Source of the DNA: Mesorhizobium loti CJ3sym
GTDB taxonomy: Bacteria; Pseudomonadota; Alphaproteobacteria; Rhizobiales; Rhizobiaceae
Assembly (NCBI RefSeq): GCF_000472785.1
Contig: NZ_AXAL01000007.1
Span: 232,680 to 296,679, forward strand
Reading direction: 5' to 3'
Length of the DNA: 64,000 nt
The position numbers and the translations under genes are program-made. The notes beneath the pieces were generated by a model that ran no database searches, was not told where the DNA came from, and was given only the letters and a program-made list of their open reading frames with translations. Numbering within the stretch: position 1 is the stretch's first letter; each line of letters starts with the position of its first letter. Of the stretch, positions 1 through 8,917 are shown in pieces.

Positions 1-17
1 CCGCGAGGCGGTGGGAA

Positions 18-719
18 ATGCTAGGCGCAATTATCGTTCTGGTTGCATTGCTGTTGGTGCTGCTGAGCGTAGCCACCGCGTTTTTGCGTGCCGATCCGGC
101 AAGGCTCGCAAATGGAACGAGGACGGCTGGGCCGATCCTGTTGGCTCTGGTTGGCGGCGCGGTGCTTCTGGTTGGCCGAAGCGGGATCGGCGGCGTCATG
201 CTGTTCGTGGCAATCGGCTGGTATGCCGCCACGCGCACAAACCGGCCTGATGCCAGGCTGGCGCCCGGAAAACGCTCAACGGTGCGGACGGCAGCGCTCG
301 AAATGGAGCTGGACCACGATACGGGCGGCCTCGAAGGGCTTGTTCTGGCCGGCCGCCACGACGGCAAGATGCTTGGCGCGATGGGTCTTGCGGAGTTGCA
401 GCATCTCTACCGCGAGCTCTCCGGCGACGCGGAGAGCCGCCAGTTGCTAGAGACGTATCTTGACGGCAGATTTCCCGTCTGGCGCAAAAACACTGAGGCG
501 AACGGTGGCGAAGGGCTGGGTGTTGCGCCAGGTCCGGGCGCCATGACTAAGGAGGAGGCCTACAAGGTCCTTGGTCTTGAAGCGGGGGCCGCCGCGGCGG
601 ATGTCCGCAAGGCGCACCGCCGCCTGATGCAGCGCCTGCACCCCGATATCGGCGGTACGTCTTTCCTGGCGGCGCGAATCAACGAAGCCAAGGACGTCTT
701 GCTCTCCAACCACAACTAG
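18..719 (+). CDS. Membrane-anchored J-domain (DnaJ-like) protein
   Basis: Predicted co-chaperone of 233 aa. Residues 1-23 and about 38-75 are hydrophobic, giving two or three inner-membrane segments. A variable linker follows, and the last 58 residues form a C-terminal J domain beginning at MTKEEAYKVL. The HPD tripeptide needed to stimulate DnaK ATPase is intact at about residues 208-210 (LHPDIGG). A membrane N-terminus with a C-terminal J domain resembles the Tim14-like proteins of alphaproteobacteria; a role in presenting membrane-proximal clients to DnaK is inferred. A purine-rich SD-like GAGGCGGTGGGAA lies just before the ATG. A frame entering from the left closes at a TAG at 22-24, so an upstream gene may end here with a small overlap. 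The next gene is convergent. Confidence 0.8.
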   Translation: MLGAIIVLVALLLVLLSVATAFLRADPARLANGTRTAGPILLALVGGAVLLVGRSGIGGVMLFVAIGWYAATRTNRPDARLAPGKRSTVRTAALEMELDHDTGGLEGLVLAGRHDGKMLGAMGLAELQHLYRELSGDAESRQLLETYLDGRFPVWRKNTEANGGEGLGVAPGPGAMTKEEAYKVLGLEAGAAAADVRKAHRRLMQRLHPDIGGTSFLAARINEAKDVLLSNHN

Positions 720-765
720 TCTCCTTCGACGCAAAAATTTTCCGGGAGATCGCTTCCACGCCGTC

Positions 766-2217
766 CTATTGCTGGACGGCGTAGCACGAGATTTTCTTCT
801 TCTTCAAAGCGGTGCAGGCCTTCCAGGCGGCGTCCTTCGAACCAAAGCCGCCGAAGCGGGCGCGATAATAGGTGAGCCCGTCCTTGTCGAAGGCGACGGT
901 GAAACCGGCAGCATCGGCCAGCACCTTGGGCGCCTGTTTGCTGGTCTTGTCGAGGAAGGCCTGGGCCTCGGACTGCTTCGGCGAGGAGGCGACCTGAATG
1001 GCCCAGCCCGACGGGACCGAAGCGGTGTTGACCGGATCGACAGCCGGCGCGGGCTCGGCATAGGCGGATACGACCTGGGCGGTGGCGACCTTGGGGGCGG
1101 AGACGATGACCGTCTTCACCTTCTTTGCCGGGACAACCAGCTTGGGTGCTTCGGCCTCGGCGCTCTCTTCGTCGTCACTGTCGCCCTGCGCAACGGGCGT
1201 GTCTTCGGCGACGGCTGCGTCTTCGGCAACGGCTGTGTCGTCGGCGCTGGCTACCGCCACCGGCTTGTCATCCGGGGTCGGCGCGTCGTGCTTGGGCAGG
1301 AGAACCTTGGCAAGCGCCTTGATCGGATTTCCGCGATCAGCGTCAGCATCGGCGACCAGGGCGCCACCGCCGCGGGTCGATGCCCTTGGCATGTAGGTGT
1401 TGATCAGGCCTGCCATCTGGTTGTCGCGGCTGCCGCCCGACGTGCCGCCCATGACAACGGCGACGAGGCGGCGGTTGCCGTCATTAACCGACGAGACGAG
1501 GTTGAAGCCGGAGGCGCGGGTGTAGCCGGTCTTGATGCCGTCGACGCCCTTGATGCGTCCCAGCAAACGGTTGTGACCATTGATGCGCTGGCGGCCATAG
1601 AGAAAGGAGCGCTGCGAGAAATAGCCGTAGTACTGGGGGAAATGCTCGCGCAGTGCGATGCCGAGCGTCGCCATATCGCGCGCGGTGGTGAACTGGCCGG
1701 GGTCGGGCAGGCCGTTGGCGTTGCGGAAGACGGTGCCGTTCATGCCCAGTGCCCGCGCCTTGGCGGTCATCATGCGGGCAAAAGTGGTTTCGTTGCCACC
1801 AAGCATTTCACCAAGCGCTGTGGCAGAGTCGTTCGCCGACTTGGTGACGATCGACAGGATGGCGGTGTCGACGGTGACAGAACCGCCCGGCTTTACACCG
1901 AGCTTCGTCGGCGCCTCGGCGGAAGCGTGGGCTGAAAACACGACTGGCGAGTTCCTGCTGATCTTGCCCTTCGCCAGAGCCTCGAACGTCAGGTAAAGCG
2001 TCATCATCTTGGTCAGTGACGCCGGATAGCGCCTGCCGTTGGCATCCGCCGAGTACAGCACCTTGCCAGTCTTGGCGTCCACGACGATGGCCGCCGGCCG
2101 CGCTGCCAATGACGAGGCGACGTCAGCGCAAACAACTGTCAACGCCAAGGCGAAGACCATGATCGCTTTGAGGGGGGAAGTGGATTTGGAAACGATGCCC
2201 AACAACGCCTTACGCAC
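766..2217 (-). CDS. D-alanyl-D-alanine carboxypeptidase (S11 family) with C-terminal SPOR domain
   Basis: Periplasmic penicillin-binding protein that trims the terminal D-Ala of peptidoglycan pentapeptides. All three active-site motifs are present (numbered from the GTG start): SLTK at about 67-70, SAN at about 127-129 and KTG at about 229-231. A hydrophobic stretch at about residues 20-38 is the export signal. A long Ala/Val/Pro/acidic linker leads to a SPOR domain in the last 80 residues (from GWAIQVASS), which should bind denuded septal glycan, so a division-site role is likely. I chose GTG 2217 because AAGGG lies 8 bases upstream; an in-frame TTG at 2283 would add 22 residues without an obvious SD. 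The length is 483 aa from this start. Confidence 0.9.
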   Translation of the reverse strand: MRKALLGIVSKSTSPLKAIMVFALALTVVCADVASSLAARPAAIVVDAKTGKVLYSADANGRRYPASLTKMMTLYLTFEALAKGKISRNSPVVFSAHASAEAPTKLGVKPGGSVTVDTAILSIVTKSANDSATALGEMLGGNETTFARMMTAKARALGMNGTVFRNANGLPDPGQFTTARDMATLGIALREHFPQYYGYFSQRSFLYGRQRINGHNRLLGRIKGVDGIKTGYTRASGFNLVSSVNDGNRRLVAVVMGGTSGGSRDNQMAGLINTYMPRASTRGGGALVADADADRGNPIKALAKVLLPKHDAPTPDDKPVAVASADDTAVAEDAAVAEDTPVAQGDSDDEESAEAEAPKLVVPAKKVKTVIVSAPKVATAQVVSAYAEPAPAVDPVNTASVPSGWAIQVASSPKQSEAQAFLDKTSKQAPKVLADAAGFTVAFDKDGLTYYRARFGGFGSKDAAWKACTALKKKKISCYAVQQ

Positions 2218-2413
2218 TGATACTACCCTTGAATTCTTCGTTGCGTTGGAGGCGGCAAAGGGTCCTGCCTCACTTGCAGCCAAGCTAGCCGGGCAGCGTT
2301 ACCAATCCGTTTATGGTAACCGTCGCGTTCACCATTTTCTTCGGGCTTGAAACTCACTTTATTTGATTTTTAGCCATTGCCTGCGCAGGCGGGCCCCGCA
2401 CGCCGGCGAAATA

Positions 2414-2457
2414 TTGACTTTTGTGCGGCGCACAATATATTATCGTGCATTGCACAA
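2414..2457 (+). promoter_or_regulatory. Phasin promoter with two GTGC-N3-GCAC palindromes
   Basis: A sigma70-like promoter TTGACT (2414-2419), 16-base spacer, TATATT (2436-2441) lies about 50 bases before the phasin gene. One perfect palindrome, TTGTGCGGCGCACAA (2421-2435), fills the spacer, and a second site of the same form, GTGCATTGCAC (2445-2455, followed by AA), lies just after the -10. Both fit GTGC-N3-GCAC. Placement over the spacer and start site is what a repressor operator would show. PhaR, the usual phasin repressor, is a candidate binder, but this is inference. Confidence 0.55.
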
Positions 2458-2502
2458 GGGCGCCCCGGAGAAGGACGCCACAACCGTCAAGGGAATCGTG
2501 AA

Positions 2503-2832
2503 ATGACCCAGACCTATGAGGACTTCAGCAAATACGGCAAGGAATTTGCCGATACCGGATTGAAGAGCTTCGCTTCGCTCTCCAAGGGCGCGCAGGCGAT
2601 CGCGACCGAGGCCGGCGAATACACCAAGAAGAGCTTCGAAGCCGGCAGCGCCACTGTCGAGAAGCTGTTCTCGGCTAAGTCGCTGGACAAGGCGATCGAG
2701 ATTCACACAGACTATGCCAAGCAGTCCTACGAGGCGTTCGTCGCAGAGGCCACCAAGATTGGCGACCTCTATGCCGAACTCGCCAAGGAAGCCTACAAGC
2801 CGTTCGAATCGATTGTTGCCAAGGCGAAGTAA
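2503..2832 (+). CDS. Phasin family protein (PHB granule-associated)
   Basis: Small, 109 aa, almost wholly helical, Ala/Lys/Glu-rich protein of the phasin type, beginning MTQTYEDFSKYGKEF. Phasins coat polyhydroxybutyrate granules in the cytoplasm and control their size and number. The heptad-like spacing of hydrophobic residues and the absence of cysteine or membrane segments fit. The ATG at 2503 follows a well-formed promoter; the open frame extends further upstream, but that part overlaps the promoter and is unlikely to be coding. It is monocistronic, closed by a strong terminator at 2892-2927. Carbon-excess regulation through a PhaR-type repressor is suggested by the palindromes upstream. 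Confidence 0.88.
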   Translation: MTQTYEDFSKYGKEFADTGLKSFASLSKGAQAIATEAGEYTKKSFEAGSATVEKLFSAKSLDKAIEIHTDYAKQSYEAFVAEATKIGDLYAELAKEAYKPFESIVAKAK

Positions 2833-2891
2833 TTTCGCCCGGGCGACCTAGTTTCGCCTGACAGTTCCAAATCCGGCCCTTTGGGTCCGGG

Positions 2892-2927
2892 AAAAAACCC
2901 GGTCGCGGAAGCGCGGCCGGGTTTTTT
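2892..2927 (+). terminator. Rho-independent terminator after phasin
   Basis: A 16-base-pair stem (2892-2907 with 2912-2927, one T-G wobble) with a GAAG tetraloop. The arms start with A6 and end with T6, so it can act on both strands. Confidence 0.9.
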
Positions 2928-3062
2928 CATGTGAATTTTCCCCTGGGAACCGCGTACTGCTTCACGATTGCGAAAATCCGCCAAGTTTGGTCACCTAGCC
3001 ATATTGTCAGCTAACCAGAAGGGCTTAAAATCGTCCATCGAACACCTACATGTCGAACTCGC

Positions 3063-3458
3063 ATGAGGATTCGAAAGAGGCAGGATTACGTGACGATCGA
3101 TTTGACTGCCACGAGACAAGTGGCGCGGATGGCAAACGGCGGCGGCGACGGCAATGAAGCCGGCCGCGGGACCGCCGTCATCACGCGCACCAAAACCAAG
3201 ACCAAGAAGCCCAGCCTTTACCGGGTCCTCATCCTCAACGACGACTACACTCCGATGGAGTTCGTGGTTCACGTGCTGGAGCGTTTTTTCCAGAAGGACC
3301 GCGAAGCCGCCACACGCATCATGCTTCATGTTCACAATCATGGGGTGGGCGAGTGCGGGGTCTATACATTCGAGGTGGCCGAGACCAAAGTGTCTCAGGT
3401 CATGGATTTCGCCCGACAGAATCAGCATCCGCTGCAATGCGTGATGGAGAAGAAGTGA
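3063..3458 (+). CDS. clpS: ATP-dependent Clp protease adaptor ClpS
   Basis: Cytosolic N-recognin that hands N-degron substrates to ClpAP. The core runs from [16 protein letters not shown], with the conserved Asn-Asp-Asp substrate-pocket loop, through [19 protein letters not shown] to the C-terminal strand. At 131 aa from this ATG it has a longer N-terminal tail than usual. Other in-frame starts are GTG 3090, preceded by AGGCAGGA, and ATG 3129 (MANGGGDG); GTG 3090 has the better ribosome site, so the true start is uncertain. Only six bases separate its stop from clpA, a clear operon. Rhizobia often carry two ClpS paralogues; which one this is cannot be told here. Confidence 0.93.
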   Translation: MRIRKRQDYVTIDLTATRQVARMANGGGDGNEAGRGTAVITRTKTKTKKPSLYRVLILNDDYTPMEFVVHVLERFFQKDREAATRIMLHVHNHGVGECGVYTFEVAETKVSQVMDFARQNQHPLQCVMEKK

Positions 3459-3464
3459 GGTAAC

Positions 3465-5936
3465 ATGCCGGCTTTCTCCCAAGGCCTGGAAAAGGCGCTT
3501 CACCAGGCGCTGACGCTCGCCAATGAGCGGCACCACGAATACGCAACCCTTGAACACCTGCTGCTCGCGCTGATCGACGACACCGAGGCGGCCGCCGTCA
3601 TGCGCGCCTGCAACGTCGATCTCGACGAGTTGAAGCACACTGTTCTCACCTATATCGACACAGAGCTGGACAACCTCGTCACCGGTTACGACGAGGATTC
3701 CAAGCCGACCGCCGGCTTCCAGCGCGTCATTCAACGCGCGGTAATCCATGTGCAGTCGTCGGGCCGCGAGGAAGTGTCGGGCGCCAACGTGCTCGTCGCC
3801 ATCTTCGCCGAGCGCGAAAGCCATGCCGCCTATTTCCTGCAGGAACAGCAGATGACCCGTTACGACGCGGTCAACTACATCTCGCACGGCATCGCCAAGC
3901 GCCCGGGCGCATCGGAAACGCGCTCGCCGCGCGGCGCCGACGACGAACAGGGCAATGGCCAGAACGGCTCGGAGCCACAAGAAGAGGGCGGCAAGAAGAA
4001 GCAGCAGCAGGATGCGCTGACCGCTTACTGCGTCAATCTCAACAACAAGGCCAAGGCCGGCAAGATCGATCCGCTGATCGGCCGCGAGAGCGAGATCAAC
4101 CGCACCATCCAGGTGCTGTGCCGCCGCTCCAAGAACAACCCGCTCTATGTCGGTGATCCCGGCGTCGGTAAGACGGCGATCGCCGAAGGGTTGGCCAAGC
4201 GCATTGTCGAGGGCGATGTTCCCGAAGTGCTGCACAACGCCACCATCTTCGCGCTCGACATGGGTACGCTGCTGGCCGGCACACGCTATCGCGGTGATTT
4301 CGAGGAACGGCTGAAGCAGGTCGTCAAGGAGCTCGAGGATTACCCGGGTGCGGTGCTGTTCATCGACGAGATCCACACGGTGATCGGCGCAGGCGCGACA
4401 TCGGGCGGCGCCATGGACGCGTCGAACCTGCTGAAGCCGGCGCTATCTTCGGGTGCGATCCGCTGCATCGGCTCGACCACCTACAAGGAGTTCCGCCAGT
4501 TCTTTGAGAAGGACCGCGCTTTGGTGCGGCGCTTCCAGAAGATCGACGTGAACGAGCCGACCATCGAGGACGCCATCGAGATCATGAAGGGCCTCAAGCC
4601 CTATTATGAGGAATTCCACAAGGTGAAGTTCACCAACGAGGCAATCAAGGCTTCGGTGGAACTGTCGGCGCGCTACATCAACGACCGCAAGCTGCCGGAC
4701 AAGGCGATCGACGTGATCGACGAGACCGGCGCCTCGCAGATGCTGGTGCCGGAGGCCAAGCGCAAGAAGACGATCGGCATCAAGGAAATCGAAGCGACGA
4801 TCGCCACCATGGCGCGCATCCCGCCGAAGACGGTTTCGGCCGATGACGAGAAGGTGCTGCAGGGTCTCGACATAGAGCTGAAGCGCGTCGTCTACGGCCA
4901 GGACACAGCGATCAGCGCGCTGACCTCGGCGATCAAGCTGGCCCGTGCCGGCCTGCGCGAACCGGAAAAGCCGATCGGCTCGTATTTGTTCTCAGGCCCG
5001 ACCGGCGTCGGCAAGACGGAAGTCGCCAAGCAACTCGCTGCCTCGCTCGGCGTCGAGCTGATCCGCTTCGACATGTCGGAATATATGGAACGTCACACCG
5101 TTTCACGGTTGATCGGCGCGCCTCCCGGCTATGTCGGCTTCGACCAGGGCGGCCTTTTGACCGACGGCGTCGACCAGCATCCGCACTGCGTGCTGCTGCT
5201 GGACGAAGTCGAGAAGGCGCATCCGGACCTGTTCAACATCCTGTTGCAGGTCATGGACCACGGCAAGCTGACCGACCACAATGGCAAGCAGATCGACTTC
5301 CGCAATGTCATCCTCATCATGACCACCAATGCGGGCGCATCCGATGCGCAGCGCGCGGCGATCGGATTCGGTTCGACCAAGCGTGAAGGCGACGATGTCG
5401 AGGCGATCAACCGGCTGTTCACGCCGGAATTCCGCAACCGTCTCGATGCGATCATACCGTTCGGCTCGCTGCCGGTGCCGGTCATCCATCAGGTCGTGCA
5501 GAAGTTCGTCATGCAGCTCGAGGCCCAACTCTCCGAGCGGGGCGTCACCTTCGACCTGTCGCCGGACGCCATCGCCTGGCTCGCCGACAAGGGCTATGAC
5601 GAGCGCATGGGTGCCAGGCCGCTCGGCCGTGTCATCCAGGAACACATCAAGAAGCCGTTGGCCGACGAAGTGCTGTTCGGCAAGCTCAAGAAGGGCGGCA
5701 CGGTGCGCGTCACCGTCGAGAAGAAGGAAACCGGTGAGACCGGCCTGAAGCTCGAATCGCTCGCCGACGAAGCGCCTGTCACGCCGAAGAAGGAAGAGCC
5801 GGAAGACGCGCCGAAGCCGCCCAAGGCCGTGGCCAAGAAGCCTGCCGCAAAGAAGCTGGTGGCGCAGAAGCCAGAGCCCAAGGGCAAGGATGGCGGCAAG
5901 CGCAGCCTGGTGCCGCAACTGCCTCGCAAGAGCTGA
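3465..5936 (+). CDS. clpA: ATP-dependent Clp protease ATP-binding subunit ClpA
   Basis: Hsp100 unfoldase that feeds ClpP; here 823 aa. Order of parts: Clp N-domain (about 1-145, two repeats, binds ClpS), first AAA+ module with Walker A GDPGVGKT near residue 231 and Walker B VLFIDEIH, second AAA+ module with Walker A GPTGVGKT near 512 and Walker [10 protein letters not shown] charged insert near 150-180 ([11 protein letters not shown]) links N-domain and ATPase. After about residue 755 there is a roughly 65-residue Lys/Ala/Pro-rich tail that E. coli ClpA (758 aa) lacks. The SD GTGAGG overlaps the end of clpS. A GCAA-loop terminator follows directly. Confidence 0.97.
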   Translation: MPAFSQGLEKALHQALTLANERHHEYATLEHLLLALIDDTEAAAVMRACNVDLDELKHTVLTYIDTELDNLVTGYDEDSKPTAGFQRVIQRAVIHVQSSGREEVSGANVLVAIFAERESHAAYFLQEQQMTRYDAVNYISHGIAKRPGASETRSPRGADDEQGNGQNGSEPQEEGGKKKQQQDALTAYCVNLNNKAKAGKIDPLIGRESEINRTIQVLCRRSKNNPLYVGDPGVGKTAIAEGLAKRIVEGDVPEVLHNATIFALDMGTLLAGTRYRGDFEERLKQVVKELEDYPGAVLFIDEIHTVIGAGATSGGAMDASNLLKPALSSGAIRCIGSTTYKEFRQFFEKDRALVRRFQKIDVNEPTIEDAIEIMKGLKPYYEEFHKVKFTNEAIKASVELSARYINDRKLPDKAIDVIDETGASQMLVPEAKRKKTIGIKEIEATIATMARIPPKTVSADDEKVLQGLDIELKRVVYGQDTAISALTSAIKLARAGLREPEKPIGSYLFSGPTGVGKTEVAKQLAASLGVELIRFDMSEYMERHTVSRLIGAPPGYVGFDQGGLLTDGVDQHPHCVLLLDEVEKAHPDLFNILLQVMDHGKLTDHNGKQIDFRNVILIMTTNAGASDAQRAAIGFGSTKREGDDVEAINRLFTPEFRNRLDAIIPFGSLPVPVIHQVVQKFVMQLEAQLSERGVTFDLSPDAIAWLADKGYDERMGARPLGRVIQEHIKKPLADEVLFGKLKKGGTVRVTVEKKETGETGLKLESLADEAPVTPKKEEPEDAPKPPKAVAKKPAAKKLVAQKPEPKGKDGGKRSLVPQLPRKS

Positions 5937-5951
5937 TCAGCACTCACTCAA

Positions 5952-5977
5952 AAAAAGCCCCGGCAACGGGGCTTTTT
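5952..5977 (+). terminator. Rho-independent terminator after clpA
   Basis: Perfect 11 bp stem (5952-5962 with 5967-5977), AAAAAGCCCCG and CGGGGCTTTTT, around a GCAA tetraloop. It closes the clpS-clpA operon 15 bases after the clpA stop. Confidence 0.9.
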
Positions 5978-5999
5978 CCATTTGGAGAATGGGGTGGCT

Positions 6000-6623
6000 A
6001 TGCCAGGCCAGATCATCATCCTCAACGGCGTGCCCCGATCGGGGAAGTCGAGCATCGCTCGAGCCATTCAGGAAAGCTTTGATGGCCCATGGATGAATCT
6101 GGGCGTTGACAGCTATGAGCAGATCACGCCCCCGCGACTTCGTCCAGGAATAGGGTTGCGCCCTGGCGGCGAACGCCCCGATCTGGAGGTGTTCGTGTCG
6201 CGTTTGTACGCCGCCCTCTACGAATCCATCGCAGCCCACAGCCGGCTGGGCCTGAATGTCGTGACGGATGTCGGCCATCACGATGCGTATTCGAAGTCAC
6301 TTGACTGCCTGATCGATGGCGCGCGCCGGCTGGCCGGCCTGCCGGTGCTGTTTGTCGGTGTGCGTTGTCCGGTTGACATCATCATGCAAAGGCGAGCCGC
6401 CAGCGAGGCGGGCAGGGGATATGTCACCGGCTCTTCTGACGATCCCATACCTCTGCCGGTGCGTCTGTGGCAGGAAGCGGTGCACCGGCCGGGCATATAT
6501 GATCTTGAGGTCGACACCTCGGTCCTCAGCCCTGAACAGTGCGCGCATGCGATCCGCCAATGGCTGATGCGAAGTGGCGCCCGGCCAAACGCGATCGAGC
6601 GGCTGGCTCAAGTCGCTGACTAG
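6000..6623 (+). CDS. Chloramphenicol phosphotransferase-like P-loop kinase
   Basis: A 207 aa protein of the CPT-like family (P-loop NTPase fold). The Walker A GVPRSGKSS is at residues 10-18, and NLGVDSYE places an Asp at 38, matching the catalytic Asp near position 37 of the Streptomyces enzyme. A later DVGHH and an arginine-rich lid region are in the usual order. Many chromosomal members of this family have no shown resistance role, so the substrate is unknown. ATG 6000 is chosen because GGAGAATGGGG precedes it; TTG 5982 and GTG 5994 are in frame. It stands alone, after the clpA terminator and converging on the HIT gene. Confidence 0.72.
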   Translation: MPGQIIILNGVPRSGKSSIARAIQESFDGPWMNLGVDSYEQITPPRLRPGIGLRPGGERPDLEVFVSRLYAALYESIAAHSRLGLNVVTDVGHHDAYSKSLDCLIDGARRLAGLPVLFVGVRCPVDIIMQRRAASEAGRGYVTGSSDDPIPLPVRLWQEAVHRPGIYDLEVDTSVLSPEQCAHAIRQWLMRSGARPNAIERLAQVAD

Positions 6624-6654
6624 ACCTTCTCCTGCCCGTGCAACGAGGTGCGGG

Positions 6655-7083
6655 TCAGCTTCCGAGCGCTGCGCGAATCTTCTCGGCGTTCCCGGCCAGC
6701 ACTTCGGGTTTTTCCATCCCACCGCTATGCGGCTTCAACGGGATGCCATCAAAGCGCGGGATGACATGGACATGCAGGTGATAGACGGTCTGTCCGGAGG
6801 CCGGCTCGTTGAACTGCAGGATGGTGACACCGTCGGCATCAAGCGCCTTCTTCGCTGCCAGCGCCACTTTCTGAACGACGGTGAAAAGTGGGCCGAAGGT
6901 CGATGGGTTGGCGTCGAGCAGATTGCGCGACGGGGCTTTTGGCACCACCAGCGTATGGCCCGGTCCTTGCGGCATCACATCCATGAAGGCGATGACGGCG
7001 TCATCTTCGTAGACGCGGTGCGATGGAATCTCGCCGCGCAGGATCTTTGCGAAGATATTGCCGGGATCGTAGACTTCGGCCAT
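6655..7083 (-). CDS. HIT family (histidine triad) nucleotide-binding protein
   Basis: A 142 aa Hint-like protein, expected to hydrolyse purine-nucleoside phosphoramidates or acyl-AMP adducts in the cytosol. The signature HLHVHVIP is at residues 102-109; the middle His (104) would be the nucleophile. The N-terminal IFAKILRGEIPSHRVYED and the Asp/Pro loop FMDVMPQGPGHTLVVP are typical. Start ATG 7083 matches the family's N-terminus; an open frame continues 96 bases upstream with no family resemblance. It lies downstream of a membrane sulfatase-fold gene on the same strand, with a 64-base gap. Confidence 0.92.
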   Translation of the reverse strand: MAEVYDPGNIFAKILRGEIPSHRVYEDDAVIAFMDVMPQGPGHTLVVPKAPSRNLLDANPSTFGPLFTVVQKVALAAKKALDADGVTILQFNEPASGQTVYHLHVHVIPRFDGIPLKPHSGGMEKPEVLAGNAEKIRAALGS

Positions 7084-7147
7084 GGCGGATGCTCCGGATT
7101 GCAGCTCGCCATCGGTGTAGCGAGGCCGCTCTTGAGCGGCAAGACGT

Positions 7148-8821
7148 TCAGGCGAGATCGACCATGCCGGCGTCGACAAGCGCGCGATGGAAACGTCTTT
7201 TGCGCGGCGATGCGGCGTCGAAATAAGCTGCGGCGCAATCGTTCAACAAGGCGGCCCGCGTGGCGAATACCGGATCGAGCGGGAGCCTGGCGGCCAGCAA
7301 GGTCAGTGTCGACAGAAAAGCGCAATCGAGGACTGGCGGAGCCACAACATCGTCCGGAAGCCCGCTGTTCACGGCTTCGATCGCGTAGAACGTTTGACGC
7401 AAGGCCGGATCGGAAGGCGGCAATCCGGTAAGCGCCGTGGTGAATGACGGCTGATGGTCGCCGTAGCGGACGATGATCGCCGGCTGGCCGTTTAACAGGA
7501 TTTCGAGTCGTCTGCGAAAGGCGGCATAGGCTGCGACGCTCTCGGCCAGCCGCACGGCATATTCGCCATAAAACGGAACGCCGGTTGCCGCTACGGCCTC
7601 TTGGCGCAATTCCGCATGACGCTCGATTGGAAAGATTCGGCGGCGGTGGTCGCCATGGTTCATCAGGGTCGTGATCGAAAGGAAACATGGCTTGCCGGCC
7701 GCGACGCGGTTTGAAAGCTGGTCAAGCGCGTGATCGTAGAGTTGTTCGTCATGATTTTCCCGTTTCCAGCGGTCGGCGTCGAATGGCGGCGGCAAGGTTT
7801 CGGCATAGCTGACCTCGTCAAACCCGACCGATTGGTAGAACCGGCCACAATTGACGAAGGAAGGCCGGTCGCAGCTGACATGGGACACGTTGTAGCCGAT
7901 GCCACTCAGCACGGATGGAAGTGAATGCCGCACCCGTCCACTCAGAAGGTGAAAGACGTAGCGGCTATCATTGCCGAATGAGAGCGAGGAGAGGCCCGTC
8001 AACACCGAAAATTCGGTCTGCAGCGTGCTGCCGCCGAAGACATCGACATGCAGTGCGCCTGAGAGGCCATCCGGCGGCGTGAAGAACCGCTCGAACGCTT
8101 CATTGGCCGCCATGCCGAGCCGGCTCGGGTCGAATGTCGATTCGTGCAAGATCATCACGATGTGCGGCGCTCGCTCACCGGCTGGTCGCCTGGCCGGCAC
8201 TGGCGGCAGCAGCGGCAACGGCTCCGGATCGATGTCGACAAAGCCGGCTCGCCGTGAAGGGCCCGCGCCGAACCATGAGGCGACAAAGGCGGAAAGGTGA
8301 AACCGGTCGCCGGTCAGATGGTGAAAGCGAAATCGCTTCGGGCCGCCACTTGCCCAGAAGACGCATAGATACACAAAGGCCGCCGCGCTGAACAAGGCAA
8401 GGCGCTGCGGGAGCGGCATCGCCGGCTCGGCGAGCATTACTGCCAGGACAATTATCGCCAGGACGATCGCGATCATGGCCGTGAGGGCAGGGATCATCAT
8501 GCGGGCATGATCGGCCAGCACGCTTCGAAAACTGCTTGCCGCGAGATGATAGATGTCCCCGGCGAGGAAATTGAAGCCGAGATAGCGATGCTTCAGTTTG
8601 GAGATGATGCCGATTATGGCCGTCAGAACCAGCGCCGCCCACAAGGCGACGATGTCACCCGCGAACAGGAGATGCGCGAGGCCAAAAAGGAGAAAAAAGG
8701 TCGCGAAGCCGAGAGGCCAGCCCGAGCGCTTGCCTTCGAGCCAGGCAACCAGAGGCGGCGTGACCACCAGCCCCGCTGCACCGAGCCATTGCCCGACACC
8801 CAGAGATGCCAAACCCTGCAT
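7148..8821 (-). CDS. Membrane sulfatase/LTA-synthase-like phosphoglycerol transferase
   Basis: A 557 aa protein with an N-terminal half of about five hydrophobic segments (up to about residue 185) and a C-terminal alkaline-phosphatase/sulfatase-fold domain, probably periplasmic. The catalytic domain opens with HIVMILHESTFDP (metal-binding region), holds FGGSTLQTEFSVLTG, where the Thr corresponds to the nucleophile of LtaS/MdoB-type enzymes, and ends with YGDHQPSF, a metal-ligand motif. In rhizobia such enzymes can move phosphoglycerol to osmoregulated glucans or phosphorylate surface polymers; the acceptor here is unknown. ATG 8821 is preceded by GGGGGA; GTG 8845 would add eight residues. LptA-type phosphoethanolamine transferase is less likely from motif spacing. 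Confidence 0.75.
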   Translation of the reverse strand: MQGLASLGVGQWLGAAGLVVTPPLVAWLEGKRSGWPLGFATFFLLFGLAHLLFAGDIVALWAALVLTAIIGIISKLKHRYLGFNFLAGDIYHLAASSFRSVLADHARMMIPALTAMIAIVLAIIVLAVMLAEPAMPLPQRLALFSAAAFVYLCVFWASGGPKRFRFHHLTGDRFHLSAFVASWFGAGPSRRAGFVDIDPEPLPLLPPVPARRPAGERAPHIVMILHESTFDPSRLGMAANEAFERFFTPPDGLSGALHVDVFGGSTLQTEFSVLTGLSSLSFGNDSRYVFHLLSGRVRHSLPSVLSGIGYNVSHVSCDRPSFVNCGRFYQSVGFDEVSYAETLPPPFDADRWKRENHDEQLYDHALDQLSNRVAAGKPCFLSITTLMNHGDHRRRIFPIERHAELRQEAVAATGVPFYGEYAVRLAESVAAYAAFRRRLEILLNGQPAIIVRYGDHQPSFTTALTGLPPSDPALRQTFYAIEAVNSGLPDDVVAPPVLDCAFLSTLTLLAARLPLDPVFATRAALLNDCAAAYFDAASPRKRRFHRALVDAGMVDLA

Positions 8822-8917
8822 GTTTCCCCCAGGGTGCTTGCGCACCCATGTCCCGGGACATGGCTTAGCGGATTCCGGCCGGGCGGTAAACAGCGGCAGG
8901 CGGCAAGCCGGGGGCTG

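Noticed and set aside
2991..4376. Long minus-strand open frame (461 codons) opposite clpS and clpA
   Set aside because: It mirrors clpA codon structure, has no family motif and no ribosome site; high GC opens the antisense frame.
6000..6623. Chloramphenicol resistance gene
   Set aside because: Only family-level similarity with no resistance context; calling resistance would overstate the evidence.
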